Shown here in pieces: positions 15,807 through 21,120 of a DNA stretch of 21,120 nt. The notes under the pieces are model-generated. The model did not search any database and was not told the DNA's origin. It saw only the letters and a program-made list of their open reading frames with translations. The stretch lies in the NCBI GenBank assembly GCA_016839875.1, contig JAEOTK010000006.1:1-21120 (forward strand), given 5' to 3'. The first letter of the stretch is position 1, and every line of letters starts with the position of its first letter. Source of the DNA: Candidatus Heimdallarchaeota archaeon (GTDB taxonomy: Archaea; Asgardarchaeota; Heimdallarchaeia; Heimdallarchaeales; Heimdallarchaeaceae). The translations under genes and the position numbers were made by a program.

Positions 15807-16949
15807 TCAATTATCTCCTTTAACTAGCTCAACAATTTTTTTTGCAGCAGGTTCCATTTTACCATAAGCGTTTATTCCATTGTCTTCTAGAATCTGAATA
15901 CCTAAATCATCATTTGTTCCAACAAGTCGAATCACCATTGGAACTTTAATCTCAAATTTCTTTGATGCATTAATAATCCCATTTGCTACATCATCACATC
16001 TCGTTATTCCAGCAAAGAAATTTACAAATATACCTTTCACATTCTGTTTTGAGAGCATTTCTAGAGATTTCTCAATTTTTGTTTCATCAGCACCACCACC
16101 TACATCTAGGAAGTTAGCTGGGGAACTACCAAAGAACTCTAACAAATCACAAGTTGCCATTGCAAGACCTGCACCACCTGAGATAATTCCTATTACTCCA
16201 TCTAGTTGAACGTAGCTAATTCCTGCTTTATCTGCTTCGAGCTCCAAATCTGTGTGTCTATCTCGTTGAGATCTGAGAGCAGCAATTTTTGGATGACGAT
16301 AATCAGCATTACCATCTATCACAACTTTGGAATCAGCTGCAATTATCAAATTATCTGGAGTTAAAATTAGAGGATTAATTTCTATGAGAGTAAGGTCTTT
16401 TTCTTGTGCCATCTTAAACATATTAGTCATAATATTAGTAAAAGATTCAAGAGTTTCATTTTCGAAACTGAGTTTCTTTCCTAAGTCAAAGAACATTTTT
16501 GGAAGTGGTTCAACAAATGCAGAGAAGTATTCCTTGAAAATTTCATCAGGATAATTCTCAGCAACTTCCTCAATATCTACACCACCACGAGAACTAGCTA
16601 ATACTAGGTACTTTCCTGAAGCATTGTCTAGCATAACAGACAAGTAATATTCGTTAGCAATCCCCATTGGTTCTTCAAGCATAACAATCTCAACAGGTTT
16701 TCCTCTGTGATCTCTTCCAAGTATGCTTTGAATGTATTCTTCTGCTTTAGAAGCTGTAACCTTTTTTATTAACCCAGCTTTTCCTCTTCCCCCTGAAAGA
16801 GCTTGAGCTTTAGCCATCATGATTTCACTACCCAATTCTTCAGCAAAAGCATTGATACTATCAATACCATCATAAGCTCTGAACTTTGGAACAGGTATTT
16901 TGTTTTCCTTGAATAATTGTTTTCCCTCAATTTCGTACAACATTGGCAT
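15807..16949 (-). CDS. sucC: Succinate-CoA ligase, beta subunit
   Basis: 380 residues, family-typical. The N-terminal ATP-grasp half begins MLYEIEGKQLF (from residue 3) and has the nucleotide loop KAQALSGGRGKAG (47-59). The metal site is in LIEINPLILTPD. The C-terminal flavodoxin-like half has GAGLAMATCDLL and the hallmark PANFLDVGGGADE that contacts the alpha subunit. The sequence alone does not settle ADP versus GDP preference. ATG 16949 is chosen over ATG 16943 because a TATA-like CCTTAAAAAGA is centred about 29 bases upstream. It is the first gene of sucCD. Confidence 0.96.
   Translation of the reverse strand: MPMLYEIEGKQLFKENKIPVPKFRAYDGIDSINAFAEELGSEIMMAKAQALSGGRGKAGLIKKVTASKAEEYIQSILGRDHRGKPVEIVMLEEPMGIANEYYLSVMLDNASGKYLVLASSRGGVDIEEVAENYPDEIFKEYFSAFVEPLPKMFFDLGKKLSFENETLESFTNIMTNMFKMAQEKDLTLIEINPLILTPDNLIIAADSKVVIDGNADYRHPKIAALRSQRDRHTDLELEADKAGISYVQLDGVIGIISGGAGLAMATCDLLEFFGSSPANFLDVGGGADETKIEKSLEMLSKQNVKGIFVNFFAGITRCDDVANGIINASKKFEIKVPMVIRLVGTNDDLGIQILEDNGINAYGKMEPAAKKIVELVKGDN
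15814..15821 (-). promoter_or_regulatory. Shine-Dalgarno of sucD
   Basis: AAAGGAGA on the minus strand lies in the final codons of sucC, with GGAG nine bases before the sucD ATG. sucD is therefore read from the same mRNA as sucC. Confidence 0.75.
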
Positions 16950-16972
16950 ATTGTAACGAACTGGCTCTGTAG

Positions 16973-16983
16973 TCTTTTTAAGG
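16973..16983 (-). promoter_or_regulatory. TATA element of sucCD
   Basis: The minus strand reads CCTTAAAAAGA, with its centre about 29 bases before the ATG at 16949, which fits a leaderless sucCD mRNA. Confidence 0.55.
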
Positions 16984-17052
16984 TCTTTGAAGTAAGCTTG
17001 TAAAAATACTAAAATAGAAATAACAAAAGGATAATGGAAAGATACATGTAAG

Positions 17053-17355
17053 TTACTTTACCATCTCTACTCTTTTAGTGCGTGGATAAGAAAGAACCCA
17101 TTTCTTACTACAATCTGGGCATGTTAGTCTCAAATCAACTTTCTTTGAGGTTTTTGAAGCCATTTTTGTTTGAGTGACTGGACGTTTACTAAATCGACCT
17201 TGATTTCCATAGCCTCTTCTTGTACGTTTTTCTCTTCTAGCCATTGCTGAAAAACCTCCACCTCTTCTTGCAGATTTTTCCTGTTTTACTTTCATAGTAA
17301 CATGTTTACCACAACTTGGACAGTATTTGTACATCTGTTCTGGAATTTTGACCAT
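17053..17355 (-). CDS. rpl44e: Large ribosomal subunit protein eL42 (L44e)
   Basis: 100 residues from ATG 17355. This archaeal/eukaryotic protein of the large subunit lies near the E site. It has the zinc-binding pairs C12-x-x-C15 (YCPSCGKH) and C79-x-x-C82 (CPDCSKKW), and the basic glycine-rich loop GGGFSAMARREKRTRRGYGNQG (31-52) typical of the family. A GTG at 17364 would add three residues. A TATA-like AAATAAAAATACAT lies about 33 bases before the ATG, so the gene may have its own start site as well as read-through from rpoK, 63 bases upstream of the GTG. eS27, its usual archaeal partner, is not next to it. Confidence 0.95.
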   Translation of the reverse strand: MVKIPEQMYKYCPSCGKHVTMKVKQEKSARRGGGFSAMARREKRTRRGYGNQGRFSKRPVTQTKMASKTSKKVDLRLTCPDCSKKWVLSYPRTKRVEMVK

Positions 17356-17427
17356 TTTAATCACTCACTTTAGTGCTTGGATATGTATTTTTATTTGTTT
17401 CCTTCTGTGCGCAAGAAGCAATCTATC

Positions 17428-17751
17428 TTAGATCTCTCTCAAAGCTTGTATATCTCTTAGTTTCTGTAAAGGTATAATTTGGTAGGTTCTATTTGGTTGT
17501 TCTCTTCTTATACTTAAGGGCAGAATTTTGGTTCTCAATTCCATTTCTGCAATAACAAGAGGAGATTTGTTTTCATAATCTTCCAAACTAAAAAGGATCG
17601 GAGCTCCCATACTTAATTGTAGTGCTCTTGCTCCCACAATTCTGGCACGTTCAAAGCGTGTTAATCGATCTGGACCCACTTTAACTTTTCTTGAGACAAT
17701 CTCAAGTCCTTCCTCTTCTATCTCTTTATCTTCCTCTGAACTAAGTGCCAT
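17428..17751 (-). CDS. rpoK: DNA-directed RNA polymerase subunit K (Rpo6, Rpb6/omega homolog)
   Basis: 107 residues. It is an assembly and stability subunit of the archaeal RNA polymerase. The core motif [20 protein letters not shown] (31-50) and the region [20 protein letters not shown] (67-86) are diagnostic for Rpb6/RpoK/omega. The first 25 residues are acidic, as in eukaryotic Rpb6 but shorter. A GGTGAT ribosome binding site lies about seven bases before the ATG. TATA-like tracts occur at 17770-17781 and 17810-17825; the farther one fits a leadered mRNA. It is followed by eL42 on the same strand. Confidence 0.95.
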   Translation of the reverse strand: MALSSEEDKEIEEEGLEIVSRKVKVGPDRLTRFERARIVGARALQLSMGAPILFSLEDYENKSPLVIAEMELRTKILPLSIRREQPNRTYQIIPLQKLRDIQALREI

Positions 17752-18093
17752 TTATTAATCACCAAAATACAATTTAAAGAGGTTACATCATTCAAGCCAA
17801 AATCTCTTCTTAAAAATATTTAGTTATTGGGGAATTTAAAGAGAAGAGAGCTCTAATCTTCTTGTAATTTAATTAATCTTCAACTTACCTAGCGAAATTC
17901 TTTTAATAACCTCTTGGGTGCAGAGTTTTAGTCGGATATTTAGAAGCATATGAGTGTAAAAGTCCTTAAAATGGTTGCATATCTGGAAAAACTTTAATAA
18001 GAAATTGACACCAAATTAACCAGACAGAAGAAAGGAAAAAAACACTTATAAAATACTCCTAAAAAGTAGATTAATAATACGGAATGTCTGCTC
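17752..18093. other. 342-base divergent intergenic region between rpoK and the Arf-like GTPase
   Basis: This is the longest gene-free stretch. It holds TATA-like tracts for rpoK on the minus strand (17770-17781, 17810-17825). On the plus strand a BRE-like CGAAA plus TTTTAATA lies at 17893-17908, and a better placed CTTATAAAAT at 18045-18054. There is a short inverted repeat, AGAAGA (17842-17847) with TCTTCT (17857-17862), around a GAGCTC core. An ATG-led 15-codon frame (17950-17997) is too short to call. No tRNA or known riboswitch was recognised. Confidence 0.5.
18045..18054 (+). promoter_or_regulatory. TATA element of the Arf-like GTPase gene
   Basis: CTTATAAAAT, preceded by a purine-rich GGAAAAAAA BRE-like stretch, is about 45 bases before the ATG at 18094. 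It predicts a start site near 18076 and a leader of under 20 bases. Confidence 0.6.
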
Positions 18094-18660
18094 ATGAGCA
18101 TGTTCGGGTCATTTTCATCGTGGTTGAGAGCCAAGTTAAAGAGAGAACAGAAGGCTAAGATATTGATATTAGGCCTTGATGCTGCCGGAAAAACCACATT
18201 GACTCGTTTTATGAGGTTCGGGAGATTTGCAGAAAACCTGACACCGACAATTGGACAAAATATTGAATCTTTTGAATTTGAAGGGTGGACAATTACTGCA
18301 ATAGATGTTGCAGGACAATCTCATTTCCGATTCCTATGGGAAGCTCACTATCCTGGATGTAGCTCAGTTATCTTTGTTATTGATGCAGCTGATATTGAAC
18401 GTTTACCTGAAGCACGAGATGTTCTAAAAACTCATGTTTTCAATAATCCTTACATGGAGAATGTTCCTACATTAATCCTCGCAAATAAGCAGGACTTGCC
18501 AGGGGCGGTGGAGGCTCCTCTTCTGATTCAGATGCTTGGATTGCATTTAGATCTTAAAGATCGAACATTTGCTGTTTTTGATACAAGCATTTTACATGGG
18601 AAGGGAATCAAAGAAGCATTTATCTGGTTAGTAAATGAGCTTGATACACATCTAATGTGA
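18094..18660 (+). CDS. Arf/Sar1-family small GTPase
   Basis: 188 residues, full family length. In eukaryotes Arf/Sar1 GTPases recruit coats and effectors to membranes; Asgard archaea encode related proteins of unknown role. All nucleotide motifs are present: G1 GLDAAGKTT (27-35), switch I TPTIG (50-54), G3 DVAGQ (71-75), G4 NKQD (131-134), and a G5-like DTSILHGKG (163-171). The N-terminus (MFGSFSSWLRAKLKREQKAK, 3-22) could form a basic amphipathic helix as in Arf/Sar1. There is no Gly2, so no myristoylation; in this respect it is Sar1-like. The G3 motif has Ala where Arf has Gly (DxGGQ). ATG 18100 (residue 3) is also possible. It is divergent from rpoK and ends two bases before the convergent NSUN-like gene. 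Confidence 0.93.
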   Translation: MSMFGSFSSWLRAKLKREQKAKILILGLDAAGKTTLTRFMRFGRFAENLTPTIGQNIESFEFEGWTITAIDVAGQSHFRFLWEAHYPGCSSVIFVIDAADIERLPEARDVLKTHVFNNPYMENVPTLILANKQDLPGAVEAPLLIQMLGLHLDLKDRTFAVFDTSILHGKGIKEAFIWLVNELDTHLM

Positions 18661-18662
18661 AC

Positions 18663-19940
18663 TCAATTTAGTTTTGCACTAAATTTGAATTTTGATACAA
18701 ATCCTCCTACATTTTTGATTGCAGTAGGATTGATAAAAATTGTAGAAAGCTCTTGTTCTTTTCCTTGTTTGATTAATTCTGTTAAACCTATCTCTCTTGA
18801 GCTCAGAATTTTCTTCTTTTGCAGGTTTCTTATTTCCATTGGAAAACTTTGAGCTTCGTAGAATGCTTTTTCCAGAATTTTTTGGAAAACAAGTTCATTT
18901 TCCAAATAATCTATAGAATGAGTAACATATGATATAGATGCATCTTTATGAAGCAGTCGATAGAGATTTGTAATAACATCTATCTGATCACTTGACATTT
19001 TTTCCATCCGTTTTAAACTAAGGTTTGAAGCAAAAGTTGGTATCACTGCAGTTCGAGAGTTTTGAGGTTCGATATAAACTGAAGTATATTTTACTTCATG
19101 TTTCTCCTTCAGTAAATTATGTAGAGGTGAATGTAATATTCGAATAGCTTTGTTTTGAAGTCTATTAACTTGTCTTCGTATAGCTTTCAACTGTAATTTA
19201 TTTTGAGCTACTACTGTTATTGGGCATTTATTGTTGGTCAACTCTGCAATATAGCCTGCCACCTCTCCTCTATCACTAGAAATCACTAAGATATTATCTT
19301 TCGAATCAAGATACATTGATTTCACACCAATTGCTTGGGTTGGAGATAAAATACTGAAGTATCCTTTTCTATATTCTTTCAACTCAGTTAATGGTGGAAC
19401 ATATCCTAAAGAATCAGTTACTTTCACAACAACTTGTTGTTTTAAAGTAAGTATTTCTTTGCTGTTTACCATAGCATTGCCTAATGCAATAATGTTTCCA
19501 GCAAAATCCATAATTCTTACTTTATCACCAGTCAAGAAACTGTTGTGGCTAGTAATAGAAGCTGTGTGAACATCTTTGCCTAATGCAATAGTTGTTGCAG
19601 ATTCTCTATCTACTTTAACTACTGATAAAAGGAGTATATCATCTTCAATCTCCTTCCTGCTGGCTTTAACTTCTATGAAATCTTCTAACCATGGGTGCTT
19701 GTTAACTTCGAATTCCATTTCTTCGAAAATATCAATCAAAGAATCAAAATCAATTCGATTAGTGTTCACTTGAACCCACAAAGAATCAAAAGGTTGTCTA
19801 AGTTGGTCTAGTAATTTTAGAGTTTCATCTAATCCAAAAGATTCGATCCAATGATACAATAAACCTGAAGCGTATTGGAATTTCTTTACTATATCGCTTG
19901 GAAATTCAAGACTCTCATCGGGATTAGAACTATTTGTCAT
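18663..19940 (-). CDS. PUA-containing NSUN/RsmB-family RNA methyltransferase homolog lacking catalytic cysteines
   Basis: 425 residues. The order matches archaeal NSUN6-like m5C methyltransferases. The N-terminal segment has LLDQLRQPFDSLWVQVNTNRI (43-63), a PUA domain lies at about 104-180 (with TGDKVRIMDFAGNIIALGNA), and a Rossmann domain at about 190-425. The catalytic features are gone. The SAM-binding motif I (normally LDxCAAPGGKT) reads VISSDRGEVAG (219-229). The motif IV PC is replaced in the stretch around 288-302. The motif VI nucleophile TCS is THS (340-342), although the flanking SYVTHSIDYLENELVFQKIL is otherwise well kept. I infer a pseudoenzyme that keeps RNA binding through PUA. 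A tract near 19978-19990 is TATA-like. It is divergent from the RimI-like gene. Confidence 0.8.
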   Translation of the reverse strand: MTNSSNPDESLEFPSDIVKKFQYASGLLYHWIESFGLDETLKLLDQLRQPFDSLWVQVNTNRIDFDSLIDIFEEMEFEVNKHPWLEDFIEVKASRKEIEDDILLLSVVKVDRESATTIALGKDVHTASITSHNSFLTGDKVRIMDFAGNIIALGNAMVNSKEILTLKQQVVVKVTDSLGYVPPLTELKEYRKGYFSILSPTQAIGVKSMYLDSKDNILVISSDRGEVAGYIAELTNNKCPITVVAQNKLQLKAIRRQVNRLQNKAIRILHSPLHNLLKEKHEVKYTSVYIEPQNSRTAVIPTFASNLSLKRMEKMSSDQIDVITNLYRLLHKDASISYVTHSIDYLENELVFQKILEKAFYEAQSFPMEIRNLQKKKILSSREIGLTELIKQGKEQELSTIFINPTAIKNVGGFVSKFKFSAKLN

Positions 19941-20054
19941 TTGATGAATTTCACTTATGTTTCTCTCTTTATGAGTGTTATTAAAATTGTGAAATTAAAT
20001 ACTCATCAAAAAATTGAAAAAAGAATAGCTTAGTCTAACATAAGAGGCTCTGAA

Positions 20055-20549
20055 ATGGAACTACAATTCTCAGTACGACAAGCAACTCTTGGTGATATTA
20101 ATTCTATCATCAAGATTAACAGACTTTGTCTTCCTGAGAATTATTCATTTGATTTCTTTTACAAAATACTATCTGAACATGGTTTTGCATGTGTTGTTGG
20201 TGAAGAGAATGGGGAAATCATAGGTTATGTACTTTCAAGAATAGAAAGACCATTTTCATCATTTATTGGAATAAATCCTTCCAAAGGACATGTAATATCA
20301 ATAGCCGTACTTCCTGAACATAGGAGGAAGGGTTATGGGATCAATATTATGAAATATGGTATGCAAAAATTGATCGAACATAATGTTGATTCAATTTACC
20401 TTGAAGTAAGAGTTTCAAACATAGCTGCAGTAGAGATGTACAAGAAATTAGGATATTACATTAAGAGGGAATATAAGCACTATTACAGAGATGGAGAATC
20501 TGCTTTTGTTATGGAATGGGGTAGAAAGAAATCAGCTGAAGAAGAATAA
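20055..20549 (+). CDS. rimI: N-alpha-acetyltransferase, Ard1/RimI type (GNAT)
   Basis: 164 residues. It transfers acetyl from acetyl-CoA to protein N-termini, possibly with broad specificity like archaeal Ard1. The family marks are complete: CLPENY (25-30), the substrate strand KGHVISIAVLPEHR (77-90), the acetyl-CoA loop R-R-K-G-Y-G (90-95), LEVRVSNIAAVEMYKKLGY (116-134), and the archaeal/eukaryotic ending YYRDGESAFVM (143-153) seen in Naa10-type enzymes. GAGG eight bases before the ATG may be the ribosome binding site; no clear TATA is seen. The Lhr-like gene follows 92 bases downstream on the same strand. Confidence 0.93.
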   Translation: MELQFSVRQATLGDINSIIKINRLCLPENYSFDFFYKILSEHGFACVVGEENGEIIGYVLSRIERPFSSFIGINPSKGHVISIAVLPEHRRKGYGINIMKYGMQKLIEHNVDSIYLEVRVSNIAAVEMYKKLGYYIKREYKHYYRDGESAFVMEWGRKKSAEEE

Positions 20550-20603
20550 ATTTATCCATTTTCAAGTACATGTATTTTCTGATGTTATTCACGTACAAGA
20601 TGA

Positions 20604-20614
20604 AGTATATATAT
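20604..20614 (+). promoter_or_regulatory. TATA element of the Lhr-like helicase gene
   Basis: AGTATATATAT lies 28-38 bases before the ATG at 20642, within the range for archaeal promoters and a leaderless or nearly leaderless mRNA. It suggests the helicase is transcribed separately from rimI. Confidence 0.6.
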
Positions 20615-20641
20615 TGAAAACTCAATCAAGAAAATGACAAA

Positions 20642-21120
20642 ATGACACTGCATTATCTGGACCAACCATCATCAGCTTCATCTATACTATCTTTCTTAGA
20701 TGACGAAATAAAAGACTGGTTCACTTCACGATTTCCAGCCGGGTTTACTCCTCCTCAGTTGTATGCTATTCCCTCAATTCATGAGAGAAAGAATACACTG
20801 ATTTTTAGTTCAACAGGTTCAGGTAAAACTTTTGCAGCGTTTCTAGCAGCAATTAACGAATTATTCATAGAAGCAAAACAAGGAAAGCTTAAGGATCAGA
20901 TTTATGTTCTCTACATCTCTCCTCTGAAAGCTTTGGGAAATGATATCAGAAAGAATCTTGAAGAACCACTTCAAGGAATTCAAGATTTAGCAGCTTCAAA
21001 TAATATAATAATCCCTAAAATCAAAGTGGGTGTTAGAACGGGAGATACAACTCAAGCTCAAAGATCACAAATGCTTAAGTCCCCCCCTCATATTCTTATT
21101 ACTACTCCTGAAAGTTTGGG
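20642..21120 (+). CDS. Lhr-like ATP-dependent DNA/RNA helicase, 3'-partial
   Basis: 159 codons are visible and the gene runs off the right edge. Lhr enzymes are large (about 850-950 residue) SF2 helicases of archaeal DNA repair that translocate 3' to 5'. The Q-like motif FTPPQLYAIPSI, Walker A STGSGKTFAAFLAA, motif Ia YISPLKALGNDI, motif Ib region VGVRTGDTTQ and motif Ic ILITTPESL appear in the order and spacing of the Lhr group. The extended SPLKALxNDIxxNL segment separates Lhr from other DEAD/DEAH helicases. An ATG at 20634 meets a stop after two codons, so 20642 is the start. A run of seven C at 21081-21087 is read through without a frameshift. Confidence 0.92.
   Translation, partial: MTLHYLDQPSSASSILSFLDDEIKDWFTSRFPAGFTPPQLYAIPSIHERKNTLIFSSTGSGKTFAAFLAAINELFIEAKQGKLKDQIYVLYISPLKALGNDIRKNLEEPLQGIQDLAASNNIIIPKIKVGVRTGDTTQAQRSQMLKSPPHILITTPESL

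Noticed and set aside
17842..17862. An inverted repeat (AGAAGA / TCTTCT) as a possible structured RNA.
   Set aside because: A six-pair stem in AT-rich DNA is expected by chance; no known RNA family was recognised.
17950..17997. A 15-codon ATG-led frame in the rpoK/GTPase gap.
   Set aside because: Too short, no ribosome binding site, and no recognisable peptide.
18084..18161. A short ATG-led frame starting ten bases before the Arf-like GTPase and overlapping it in another frame.
   Set aside because: Its product shows no family features and the GTPase start fits the protein family; it could at most be an upstream frame of regulatory interest.
17994..18197. A minus-strand frame of 67 codons across the GTPase promoter and start.
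   Set aside because: Overlaps the promoter and the well supported GTPase N-terminus, with no motif of its own.
21081..21087. A run of seven C in the helicase gene, suspected as a frameshift.
   Set aside because: The frame stays open through the run and motif Ic (ILITTPESL) follows in frame.
1..21120. Mobile elements, CRISPR arrays, tRNA genes and defence islands.
   Set aside because: No transposase, integrase, regularly spaced repeats, tRNA cloverleaf or attachment-site duplication was seen by eye; the single Mrr-like protein alone does not make a defence system.

Overview
The window is AT-rich archaeal DNA that most likely comes from an Asgard archaeon, perhaps of the Heimdallarchaeia side. 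This is an inference from gene content. Archaeal information-processing genes are present: eL42, RNA polymerase subunit K, an Lhr-type helicase start, an Ard1/RimI acetyltransferase and archaeal-type TATA promoters. They sit beside eukaryote-like parts: an Arf/Sar1-type small GTPase and a longin-like domain fused to seven membrane spans. No rRNA, tRNA, CRISPR array, insertion sequence or phage gene was seen.

Layout. Positions 1-8600 form an envelope region: the 3' part of a GT-C-like membrane glycosyltransferase (+), then on the minus strand a longin-7TM protein, a MacB/FtsX-type permease, and a translationally coupled 1400-residue FtsX-type protein with a very large extracellular domain. Positions 8700-10800 hold S-adenosylhomocysteinase (-) and a glycerophosphodiester phosphodiesterase (+), divergently transcribed. 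Positions 10800-13616 hold a degenerate GNAT-like protein, a type IV pilin-like protein, a zinc-ribbon protein, a small Mrr-like nuclease-fold protein and a small beta-rich protein. Positions 13650-16949 hold an archaeal signal peptidase I with an unusual C-terminal extension (+) and the succinyl-CoA ligase operon sucC-sucD (-). Positions 17053-18660 hold rpl44e and rpoK (-) and the Arf-like GTPase (+). Positions 18663-21120 hold a PUA-containing NSUN-family protein that has lost its catalytic cysteines (-), an Ard1/RimI N-acetyltransferase (+) and the first 159 codons of an Lhr-like helicase (+).

How the genes work together. The clear functional units are sucCD (substrate-level phosphorylation in the TCA cycle), the coupled FtsX pair (probably a transporter or mechanotransmission complex whose ATPase lies elsewhere) and the rpoK-eL42 pair. 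Many first genes have an A/T-rich TATA-like element 22-30 bases upstream of the start codon, which suggests leaderless mRNAs. Downstream genes in operons (second FtsX gene, sucD) carry strong Shine-Dalgarno sequences. Convergent genes are packed end to end, with 2-48 bases between stop codons.

The most notable items are the longin-7TM protein, the giant-ectodomain FtsX protein, the apparently dead RNA methyltransferase paralog, the signal peptidase fusion, and one near-symmetric TATA element placed to serve two divergent leaderless genes.
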